Assembly: GCA_022393335.1 (NCBI GenBank)
Contig: JAJEKB010020464.1
Span: 181,849-245,848, forward strand
Source: Macrotrachela quadricornifera
Lineage: Eukaryota > Rotifera > Eurotatoria > Philodinida > Philodinidae
Length of the DNA stretch: 64,000 nucleotides
Direction: 5' to 3'
Positions within the stretch are counted from its first letter, which is position 1, and the number at the start of each line of letters is the position of its first letter. Made by a program: the position numbers and the translations under genes. Below, piece after piece: positions 51,850-63,146 of the stretch. Under the pieces are notes generated by a model. The model worked only from the letters and a program-made list of their open reading frames with translations. It was not told the origin of the DNA and ran no database searches.

Positions 51850-53070
51850 GGGAAAACTACGTTTCGTACCACCTCGTCATTCCGAACTCCTGTAGCAGGT
51901 GTCTGTTACGAACTTCCAGCAAAAAAACTATTCAAAATTTTCGTCAAGGATGTCGGAATGACAAAATTTAATTAAAGAAACAGGATGTCCGTAATGAAAT
52001 ATGTCCGGAAGATCGTGAGTAACATTTACCATCACTCCTTAAAGATCAAACAGAAACTTTGATTGGAGATCGGAATGAGGAAGTCCAGGAGTCCGTACCC
52101 ATCAATACAGGAAGGTCGTAACGAAATTATGGGGTGATCGGAATGAAAACAACAGGATGTTCGGGAATAAGTGAAAGTCTACGCTTTAGGGAACGGCATC
52201 GGAATCAAAAAATCTTTCCAGTCCCGATCAAAGGTTTGTGCACTATTTCATTAATTGAAATTTTAGGCGATTGATTGACTGTGCATTTTGTAGAGAAATT
52301 CTTGCTCTTTAGGCCTATGTATTTTCAAATATACTGCTGGTCTTCACGGTCAACTAATTTAACAAATAAATGATCGGGACCAGTTGTATCGGGATTAATC
52401 GGGACCAGAGTTGATCCCGATCATTTATTTGTTAAATTAGTTGACCGTGAAGATCTGCAGTATATTTGAAAATACATAGGCTTAAAGAGCAAGAATTTCT
52501 CTACAAAATGTACAGTCAATCAATCGTCTCAAATTTCAATTAATGAAATAGTGCACAAATCTTTGACCGGGACTAGAAAGATTTTATGGTCCTGATGCAG
52601 TTCCCTACTACGCATTGTCACGAAAATTTTAAGTAATATGCCGGTCTTCAGATTATCATAGTCGATAAGAAAAATCGAAAAAAAAGTGATTATGTTCGTA
52701 ACGATCTCCTGGTATATTTATTCACGAACTTCTTGTCATTCTTAACTTATAGTACAGGCGTTATCCAATGTTGGTCGTTACGATCTCCAGGACTATATCA
52801 GACATAGCAAAAAACATCCTATTCTAAACTTTGAATCGGTCCGCCAGACGTATTTTACTTTTTCTATTACGAAATTCTGTAAAACAGTATTTCCGAACAT
52901 CCGTAATACTCTTCAAAAATAAAATTTATATCCGAACTCCCGGTATAAATCTCTAAAAAAAGTTACTTTTACGAACTCCTATGAAAAATCGTCAAAAATA
53001 ATTTTCGATTCTGAACACCCGGTCATGCTGTCAGATGTTCGTAATAGGTGGTACGAAACGTAGTTTACCC
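51850..53070. mobile_element. non-autonomous element with 25-bp TIR and 8-bp TSD
   Basis: Perfect 8-bp duplication GTAGTTTA (51842-51849 and 53071-53078). Inverted ends start GGGAAAACTACGTTTCGTAC on the left and GGGTAAACTACGTTTCGTAC on the right, then both continue CACCT: 25 bp with one mismatch. The 1221-bp interior has no coding capacity; it is rich in CGGAATGA/CGTAACGA-type words on the left and their complements on the right, so the arms are also imperfectly complementary. A palindrome sits in the centre (separate entry). GGG ends with 8-bp duplication suggest a Merlin-like or hAT-like class, unassigned. Confidence 0.8.
52189..52606. repeat. 418-bp palindrome nested in the 1.2-kb element
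   Basis: Two arms of about 190-200 bp are almost perfect reverse complements (for example TTCACGGTCAACTAATTTAA against TTAAATTAGTTGACCGTGAA), with a short spacer around 52385-52410. The outer ends read AGGGAACGGCATC on the left and GATGCAGTTCCCT on the right. High arm identity means the palindrome is young or maintained. It may be a separate foldback insertion or an internal part of the host element. Confidence 0.8.
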
Positions 53071-53078
53071 GTAGTTTA

Positions 53079-55055
53079 TTAGAAAAGTTGAAATAGTGGA
53101 ATGAGTATTTAGAGAACTCTGTATATTAAAATCAATTAAAAGTAAAAATGACACTATAATTTTTTTTAATTGAAAAAAATGAATTTCCTAGAATTAAAAA
53201 ACACAAAAATATTAAATCTCGAACACTTGATTTAAACAGTTGAAATTAAAGAAGTTATTAAAATTAAATTATGCAACTTTTTAATTTCGGTTTCATGTTC
53301 ACAAATAGAAAAATACATATGAGGCAAAGCAGTATACTCGTATTCTCGCTACTTCTGACCACTTCAAAATAGTCTAGTACGATACTTTTCTTGCTTTATA
53401 TGATTGTAATGAAGGAAATGATACACAAGTTATAAGAATGACTATCGTTACTATTACGCTTCCAGATGTTGATCTTTATAAATAATTATGTCCAAAACCA
53501 AAACATTAGTGATGTGAAACATCAATAGTTTTATTGATGCTGATCCACTAAAAGTGCTCTTCCGGTAAAAATCTCAAGATATTTTTTACTCTAGAGACAG
53601 ACACGATAAAATGTATCGCTTATTTTGTATTATGAAACCATACTCTTTTCATGATTCTATATACATAGAGAAATTTGATAGCCCCATTTTAACAAGCAAT
53701 CAGTCAAAATGGAAATTCATTAGAGAGATTGAAGATCTAATGGTTTTTTTTGAACTTTATTTATGTATGGTATAGACTTGCATAATGAATATTTTTCTGC
53801 AAAAGATTTTCTAATAATAAAGAACTAAAACTATATTCTGGATTTCTTCCTTATTACATTCTAAGAATTATCTCGTCAATTATACTTTATCACTGTTGTG
53901 CTGTCAAACATAACTGATTTAATTCGATTGGTTAACATATCAAATGGTATAGTTGAGTTACAACTCAATTCATTTAAAATGGCGAATTTTATTGGAAAAC
54001 TCTTCAATTGGTAACTATATAATATCAGCTAAATTATCGAAAGTGATACTGTTAAGCATATAATACTGTTTAATCAATGTTTTATATTTTACTACATCTA
54101 CCTATTGGACTGAAGTATCTCGTTTTGAAATAATATATCTTGATTCAAACATGTATGTCGCGAATTTTCTAATCTCATCATTTAAAAGAGGTGAATATCT
54201 CTCTACTTGGCACTATGGTTTTCTCATTTTGCTAATCATCTCTTGATTTTATACAAGAATCAAAAATCTAAAAGAGATAACTATACATAGTATTTAGAAA
54301 GTATGTCAAGCTATATCAATTTTTCTTCTCCACTTTTCAGTTTCGAATAATTATCCAGCATTAGAATTATACTAATTTATTAGAAATGGTCCTTTTCGAA
54401 TAAATGATATCAGTACTGACGAAATTAATGATTTTTAAAATGTGTGATTCTATATAGCTTTTTAAGAGGCATATGTAAAGATATCATCAGAAGTTGATAA
54501 AGAATCCTCAAAAGTGTCACTAGATATAAGGATGATATTCATAGGATAAAGAGAAGTGTAGTGCCTAATTGAAGAATAATATTCAAAAAGAAAATATTCT
54601 TTGTTTTAAGTTAGTAAGGTCTTTTTTATTTATTATTGTAATGCATGCAAACTACACCTAAAGTTTTAGACTTAATAATTTTATTTTAAAATAGCTCAAT
54701 GTAAGATGAATTGTTGGCTGATCTAATAAATAGTTTGTTTTATTCAAAACAGTGATTATCTGCCAGCTATGATTAAAAAAGAAGTTATTTCTCGAGTACA
54801 TGTACAAAATATTGAAAAGGAAATGGAACGGTTAGCGACAATAAGATGATTTGATCAACTTATAATAAATAGTTATAATTCTTGTTTCAATGTCAACAAA
54901 ATATTTATTCAATTGAGAAAAGAAATCGGAGTTCAACGATAAAAAATTTATAATAGTAAAATGTTCATGAAAAAATGATGAAACGAATACTTTTTTATAT
55001 ACAAGTCATAAATAGTACTGCTGAATATATTTATATATGTTTAATTTTATTAATC
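53079..55055. other. gene-free region
   Basis: About 2 kb of AT-rich sequence with no convincing open frame, RNA gene or paired repeat. Confidence 0.35.
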
Positions 55056-58000
55056 TTATTTTTTTGAACGAATTCGATTTGTCGTTTTCTTCTTATCAAC
55101 TAATTGGAAATATTACTAATCAAGAGGTAAGGATATTATTTAAAACAAAACTCATTTAGCTCAATCGTTCTTGTTTACATATATTCTCATTAATTATAGG
55201 TATTGTTTTAAAATATATATCTTATAATAGTTCCTGATTTCTATATATGTCACGGAAGAATATTGGAAGTGACATTGACAATTTATATCTAGTTATTATC
55301 GGATAGCTTTTATGATACTATTTAAATACCTAAGCATCAAGAAAACATTTAGATTAAACAATCGAAGAAATTAAATGCATGTCATATTAATATTTCATAA
55401 AAATATCTATCGATAGAGAATGACATTTAATTCTTTTCATATTTGAATAGTTTTTATTTTTTGAAATATAAAAATGGATGAGATATACTTTTCAGCTAAA
55501 TAAATATTTGTATCGATATGATTTGAATAATATAAATTAAAAGAATGAGAATTCTATTGATTATATAAAAGTATCAAATAGTATTCCTATATTGAATAAA
55601 AATAAAAATAATCTTTAACATGTCTATATGAGAAAGAAAACCGAGTTTAGTCTTGAATATAGATGATTAGAGGAGTTTAATTAAAATTCAAATGAGAAAT
55701 ATATGGTTGAATAATGGATTTTTTATTGAGAATTTCCTTACGATCTTTAAATAAAATGTTTTACTATTCAATTATCTAATCTTTCCCAGTAAAAACTAGT
55801 AATGAATGTAACTTATTTCGAATTACTTTAACTGTAACCTTATCTAAACATACCTGGTTTTGTGTTATATTGTACAGTTGTATTCGTTTGTTCTGTTTTG
55901 TTAATCACGTATTCTTGGGCACTTTGAGCTTTGTCAATTTTTGGTTTGGTCGTAGTAGCAGAAGCAACATCTGTATTAGTTTTTTCTTGTATTTGTTCGT
56001 CTAAAAAACGAGAATAATCCATACAAGACAAATATCGAAAGAAAATGAATATTTTTTTTAGTATAGTTTATGGGATTGTTTCAAAAATTCATTTAATTTA
56101 AACAGAAAAAAAAGCGCAGAATAAGGAATAGAATTTAAGTTCTCTAGTATCTAGTTTCATCCATTGTGTAACGTATTTTATTTTTAGTTCTTGAGAATGT
56201 ATTGAATTTGACAAATGTTTCTATCTCATTGGTGTTTTTTCTTACATCTATATTTAAAATAGTTGACAATTTATTCAATAAAAGGTGATAATAGAAATAA
56301 ATATTATATGTATTATAAGCCGATTCATCAATATTTAAAGATAGTTTATATTTGTTTGTCATTTTTGATAATATAAATATATATTACATTTTTCTATATT
56401 CATCTTTATATAATATGCAGAAAAGGAACTTTTAAATAAAGACGTATAGCATATAAAACGATTGTTAAAAAGACTCAAAAATGGCTGTCATTATGAGCCC
56501 CATTTTTTATCTTATCAAAAAAAGTATATCTTTAAATCATTATTAGATACTCTCTAATGATATATAATCTTGTTAACATTGAAGTACATTTCGTTCTTTT
56601 TTGGTTGATTTAAGACTATTTTAATTTCTTGAGTCAGTTCAGACACCAATCGAAAGTTCTTATTTAAATCTATTCAACGATATGACGCACGAATTTTAGA
56701 ATAGAATTATTTATTGCACTTTAACCCTTAGAATACCGTGCAAAAAACTTCTTTGGAATACCATACAAGGACATTTTTGTTCATAAATATAAATCGTGAA
56801 AAGTAAACTTTGTTCAGCTTTACCATTTATTTCTGTTAGTTAATCTGATACATAAAAGTTCTCACTGCACATCTCATAAACAATATTCAGTAGATGAGAA
56901 CACTAAAAAATTTACACTCTAAGAAGCCGATATTCATTAATTGTCATTTTATGCAGAAAATAGTAATTTTTTGCTCATATAGACAAAAATGTCCATGCAT
57001 GGTACTCCAAGGATTAAATACTCTTTAAAATGATTGTTTATGTATTGAAATCACTAAAGTGGTTGTAAAGACACATAGATAGAAAAATGATTATAAATGC
57101 TAAGAGGTATCTATTAATACCGAATTCTTATTAGAGCAATTTGTATATAATATTAAAGACTGCAAACGAATACGAAGAAGTAAACATAAATAAAGTAGAT
57201 AAGGAAAGTACAAAATAACTGAATAAATTTCATCAAAGGATTGTCTAAGAAAAACTTATTTTTTTGAAAAAATATTAAAATTTCGGTTTCTTTAGAAAGA
57301 TGCATCGAAGTTTGCTCTTTCAAAATAGATATAACGTTTCAAAAACCGACTGGATTTTAACAGACTTATTTAGAAAATACTTGAACCATGCAATCAGAGT
57401 TTCTAAGAAATATTCGTAGCGTTTTTGTGTTTTTCTTAAAATATAGTTTAGAGGTAGGGAGATTAAAATAACTACCAACCGATTCAAGGTATAATCAATA
57501 TTTTTCTTGTTTTAAAACTCTAAATCAGAATAAACTTCTGTCTAATCACATTTTATATACAATTTCTAGGATAAGAAAGATGAAATTATCTGTGATAAGG
57601 ACATCTATTGTTTTTGTATGATTATTTTACAAGCATGTCCATTAAAATGCTCATAAAAATTGGATGGAAAGAAATTTAACAACTCTGTTCGGATGAAAAT
57701 TGCACGCAGATATTAGATTCTATCTGAAATAATTCCGAACTATCTACCTTTTATATTGATGAAATTACAAAGATTTTTCTAAAAGTCTACAAATCAACTG
57801 GAAATTCGGTTTAATATGAAATATAGGATCAAAATTTTTACCAAAATCGTTTTTCATTAGGATCACTCACTATTGAAAACTTCAGTTCAAACGAATCATT
57901 CTAAATGAAAAATCTATTGTGAGGAGAGGTGCTCTCTTAAATAAATATAGTGTGCATAATATTAATGAATTTAATACCTATAGTTAATAAAGATGTTTAT

Positions 58001-59070
58001 TTTCATAATAAATCGAATGATATTTATATCAAATAAATTAGTTTCAAAATTTACCTAATTTTATATGACACTTTTTTCCATGTTAAGTTTGTGTTCGGTT
58101 GTATCACATGCTTAACTGAATGATCTCTTAGTATATTTATAGAATTAGATAATCTATACTTCTCCAATCATTCTCAATGCTGTTTAATTGAGAAAAAAGA
58201 ATATAAATATAAATCATTCATACTTGACTTCGATGATAAGGCTTTGGAAGATGCACTTTGTGTATTTATCTTTTGTGTTGATTGCGATAATGTATTTGAT
58301 GTATTAACTATTGAACGAGAATTAATATTAGTGGATCTATGGAATGGTGATCTAACAAATGTAATAGGTGGTGTAATTTCTTTTAAATGAATAATATAGA
58401 GTTGATGAGCAGGACTTAATTGTCCAACAACTTCAAAATAGGATCCAGGCATCAGGATGATTTCTTTTTCAGTGTTCTTGAAATGTGAATGCGATGCAAC
58501 GGATTTTCCATTAATGCATTCAATAGAAAAAAGAGTACGTTTTCCATGTTTACCCAAAAATTTATCTGATTCAAGTACTTCAATATCAGTTGTGCAAGAA
58601 CTAACTCCCCACCATGCAAATTTTGTTCCAGTTTTATATTTTGAACTTAAATCAATATCTCGAACACCACGCCATACTGTTTTACTTTGTGATGGTAATT
58701 TATACAAAGCAGTTAAAAATAACTTAAGATACGAAAACCATGGCTTTAATGCTTCACGATTTTCAGCACGTAATGATTGATTAAGTAAACAATATAAGCT
58801 TGGTCCACCATCCAATTGCATTGTATATAGATGAATCGAAGCAGATTCTTGTTGATCTAATTCATCAGCTGGATTTTGACAATTATGTAAAGCAACATAA
58901 ACATAATCTTCAATATCATCAAAAAATCCAGATATTGGTTCAATAGTTTCAGCAAGTGAAACGAGTGGTTTATCTTCATATCCTCTTATTGGTGATAGAA
59001 GACGATCAACAGGTTCATCACGAAGATCAGTGAAACGAGAGTTTTCACCCGATTGCATTGATGTAGCCAT
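55056..59070 (-). CDS. R-S-E ADP-ribosyltransferase-fold protein
   Basis: Exon 1 (58224-59070) carries a full ART domain. KTVWRGVRDIDL supplies the NAD-binding Arg, FAWWGVSSCTTD the Ser-x-Ser/Thr strand, and NTEKEIILMPGSYFEVVG the E-x-E catalytic loop. This is the arginine-specific mono-ADP-ribosyltransferase pattern. No signal peptide is seen, so a cytosolic enzyme is likely. Exons 2 (55854-56000, EQIQEKTNTDVAS...) and 3 (55056-55099, DKKKTTNRIRSKK) are proposed on splice sites and phase: the three sum to 1038 nt, 345 aa. Exon 3 is short and less certain. Intron 1 (2.2 kb) holds a piggyBac-like MITE. Family members modify arginine on proteins; substrate unknown. Catalytic residues are intact. 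Confidence 0.75.
56725..57013. mobile_element. piggyBac-like MITE, copy 2, in intron
   Basis: A 289-bp element between TTAA sites (56721-56724, 57014-57017). Ends: CCCTTAGAATACCGTGCA on the left and TCCTTGGAGTACCATGCA as reverse complement on the right, followed on both arms by GGACATTTTTGT. Same TTAA/CCCTT signature as 37875-38198. It lies in the first intron of the ADP-ribosyltransferase gene and partly explains that intron's size. Confidence 0.7.
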
Positions 59071-62000
59071 TGGACTTATAATAATTCACAATAAAAATAA
59101 TAAAGGTTAGAAATCTGAAAAAAAAATAATCTAATCATCTTTATTTCAATTGTATTTCAGTAACACTGGAAAATTATGATCGCGAACCAAAATAAGAGAA
59201 TACAAATTTTGTTATTTATATACTATGTCTTCGTAGGGCAACATTTCTTTCACATATCAACAAGTAAACGATACGATTTCAATTTGACAATAATAAAGTT
59301 TGGTATTCTTTTGATCTCGAATAGAGACAATTTGCGAATACATTCAAGATCAATAATAAGATATAATTGGACTTATTGATGATGACGTATGTATCCGAAA
59401 GATCTATTATATAGATTCCATTACAAATAAAAAAATTTCTCAACCATAATTCACTTCATTTGTGTTATCTTTTTCATGTTCAAAAAAAGTATAAGAATAA
59501 TATATGTAATATTTATCAATCATGAACATTAAAATAAAAAAGATAAACATGCGTATTTGAAGAAACCACACACGTAATCGGGATTAATTGTTTCTGATAG
59601 AATGAATAGATCGGATCTTGGAAATATGATTCCTTTGAGTTTAAGCCAAAATGTGCGCTCTATCGCCGAAGATCTAATTGGCAGGTCTTTTCAGATCGAA
59701 TAAGGCAAAAATTGCTATTTTTAATTGTGTTTGGTAACCCGTAGTACTTTTGATCAACAAAAATAGGTAAACCCATTGCAATGAAATCAGTTGATTTCCT
59801 AACACAATGTTCAATTGAAAATGATTTTGCTGCTAATTTAAATTTATGCGTACATATCATAGTAGTTTTCATTACGCTTTCTACCACAACTATCTGTGCA
59901 AAACTGTTTAAAATTGCCTCACGTAAAAACTTGGACTCATTTATGACATGTTTCGGATTGTAGGAAGTGAACTAAACACACTAACCAAAGAAACGTGGTT
60001 CAGTTTTTATAGAAAAAATAGATCAATCAAAACTGAGTCTATGGTTTACCAAACTTATTTTTCGTTTATTTTCTTTGTAATAACAGTCAATCGATCATAT
60101 AAAGTCGATCAAACGCACTAGCTAAAGCCTTATAAGTTTTTGCAGACTATCTAAGAACGGCACATTTGAAGATTTTTGTGAACTATTTAAGGATGATACT
60201 TGAAGGTTTGTAAAGGCTATCGAGGCATGGTATCTGTAATTTTTTTAGAGATCATGTAGATATAATACGTATAATCTTCTGAAGGCTATTTAGTCATAGC
60301 ATCCATAATTTAGAGAACATTCAGATATACTGCTTCTTACTTTCCTAGATCTACTTGCCTATTATATTGGTAATCTTCTAAGTATGATCGAAGCATAATA
60401 TTTCCATGTTCTTAATCGTATTTTCATTATCAACTGACATCATCCAATAGACTTTCTCGTACATATTTTATATGGCTTTTAAACAGGTCTGAACTTCGAT
60501 TTATGATTAATATTTGTATCCGGGAAAATATAACTAATCTTAAGTTCATTTTGCAGATTTTGAGTATACTGTTACGTTTTTCGTAGCGTTTTTGAATTCT
60601 GCTACCATTTTATACGTAAACAGGAAGATAATAACCGAAAAACTCAGTTCCGTATATAACTGAGGCTTTAATCACTACGTATAAATAGGTCTCACTTGTA
60701 GTGTATGATGGTAACAGTGACAAGATAAGTAATTCAATAGCAGATGGGTGGAATAATTTATTAATAAAGCAACTGATCTTCACTGAACAAAATCCACAAC
60801 TATAAAAACTACTACTACAACGGAATTAGTGGTACGACTGAACCGAAACCAAAGAAAAAATATGTGAAAGAAACGAAAGAATAATAAAAGGAGGAAATCG
60901 AATACAATAAACTATATTGTGAGAAATAGAAAGCTCAGTGGTCAACGATCAGAATTAACAATATTAGTGTCAAAGCAGCATCATTTATTGACTTTAACAC
61001 ATGCTTTAATAGAATAAAACACATTTAGAAGAGCTTTTTATCATTCTAAAGGACTATAGGAAGGATGAATAAGTTAACGTGATCAGTTATTTTAACTTTT
61101 TCTGTAAGCTTCAGAGAATACTTCTGATTTTATAGAAGAAAAAAAAATTAAATAGATCAATAAAATACTTCGCGCGAAATTCGAACTCTTGTCATCCAGC
61201 TCTTGTTCCTAACGACTTTATTACATGTGATGAATTATTCTCTATGATCAAATAACATTTGTACTAGAATAAAAGTGAGATTTGATCAGTCAGAATAGTT
61301 CATCATGAGTAGTAAAGTGAGTAAGGGAAAGAATTACGCGACAAGAATCCGAATTCTGCATGAAGTATTTTATTACGTTTCATAGAGTTATTTAGGAGTT
61401 TTTCTGAACGAAATCTATATTCACGCTAACTACGGTTATAGTAGTGTAAGCAGGAATTTTTGAGTATTGACCAATTTTCCAGCCAAAGTATTTTGACACT
61501 TGGGTAGGCATGGGCAAATGTAAACTTAACTGAGCTACAATTTTTCAAAAGCTCTTACCTTTTTCGAAAGACGATGTTTATCAAAGAGAAAAGAAACATA
61601 TCTCAACCGACAAACGAGCTTGTTCGGTGCCTACATATCACCTCACAAAGGTATTCTCCAACGTTAAAGTATCTTATCATTTTTTATGTAAAAATAACAA
61701 GATAAGCGTATCTTTTTTGTTGAGGGAGCCCAGCAAATGTGGGAAACTATTCGGCATAGATGCAAAGGGTTGACCGAATCGGTTTTTCTCCAACCAACTT
61801 TTTTGAAATATACCGTACAAAGTGAATAGGTTTTTCATGTTCTTGAAATCTAGAGTTTCGTAGTGAGATTATATTAGACGTATGAGGTAAGTCTCTGTTA
61901 AAGGGAACATGTACTCGAAAGCAATTTGTTTTTAGAATCAAACAAAATGTATCATTTCAATATACCTAGAAATCATTGAATGAAAGTTAAATTTTTCGAA

Positions 62001-62080
62001 TATTAACAGTAAAATGTCATCTACTCAATTCGATTCTCACAAAAGAATATATATATAGATGTTCAAGCTGTTTAGACTAC
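59071..62080. other. gene-free region
   Basis: About 3 kb without a recognised gene. 60120-60330 shows faint ~55-bp repetition (GGCTATTTAGTCATAGCATC-like words). The remaining sequence is unique and AT-rich. Confidence 0.35.
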
Positions 62081-62087
62081 ATCGTTT

Positions 62088-62500
62088 GAACATAAGTAGA
62101 ACTTGATGAGATATAAGAAATCTGAAAATTTGTTCACATCAAACCCCTAGATAGACTAAACTATGTGCCAAATTTCAGAGTTTTTGAACATACTTTTACC
62201 AGATATGAATACTGTAAAATATAGATACTATTTAATGGGCATTGTAGAAAATATCGATATTTTGAAACATTCATAACTAATACAGATTATGTTCATAAAT
62301 TCTGAAATTTTCCACATAGTCTAGTCTATCTAGAAGCTTGATGTGAACAAGTTTTCAAGCCAAAACTCGACAAAATAGCTTTTGCTGGAAATCTTGGATG
62401 CTATGAAGGAAATGGCCTAGAAACTGGATATCTCAGGAAGAAATATACGATGGAATGAATCTTTTTCAGATTTTTTATATCTCATCAAGGTCTACTTAGA
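62088..62500. repeat. imperfect palindrome of about 410 bp
   Basis: Left: AAGTAGAACTTGATGAGATA, GTTCACATCAA, CTAGATAGACTAAACTATGTG, AATTTCAGA, GAACATA. Right, in reverse complement, the same words in order (TATGTTCATAAATTCTGAAA, CACATAGTCTAGTCTATCTA, TTGATGTGAAC, TATCTCATCAAGGTCTACTT). Arms are about 150-200 bp and clearly diverged, so it is an old foldback or MITE remnant. No target duplication was identified. Confidence 0.6.
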
Positions 62501-63146
62501 ACACTGATTGGAACATTTTCCTAAGCAAATCCCTGCTAATTTCACCTACGTATGTCATAGTATTCGGCGACTAGAAATTCATTCATTCCTTCGAACTTTA
62601 TAACAATTGAAGTTTAAAAAACTAAACTGTATATTACTTTAAAAGATACAGCTGCATTCATAAAAAATCCATACTCAGATAATATAAATCGATAATGTTA
62701 TTAGATACGACATGCAGTACACTGGAAAATTTATTACAATCTTTGCCTTTTGTTAATCAATAAGAGATTCTAAATGAACAGATTATTTTGACTTAAAATT
62801 TCGGTAAAAGTTTATGTTTATTAATTGAAATAAATGGTTTAGTAAACCTTATCAATCTACATAGATAATGACTGACAATGTCTTTATGCATATAGAACCA
62901 AGATCTTTATATTTAATCTATGTATTGAATACAAACTTCATCACAACGATATAGAATTATAATGGACTTTCGTATATGTTTTTTGCAGATGATTTCTTTA
63001 TATGATACTGTACTTCCATTCTTCTTTAATTCTAAAGCTGACATTAAATTATTTAGAAATGAAATCTTTAACTCTGCATTTTAATCGTTTAGATGTATAT
63101 ATATGTTTTTTTTACTAATTGATCATGATTGACGTTTATTTACAAA
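62501..63146. other. spacer before VPS72
   Basis: Begins with a reversed copy of the GGAACATGTTCC repeat (62505-62550), then unique AT-rich sequence. It should contain the VPS72 3' end; no polyadenylation signal is called. Confidence 0.35.
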
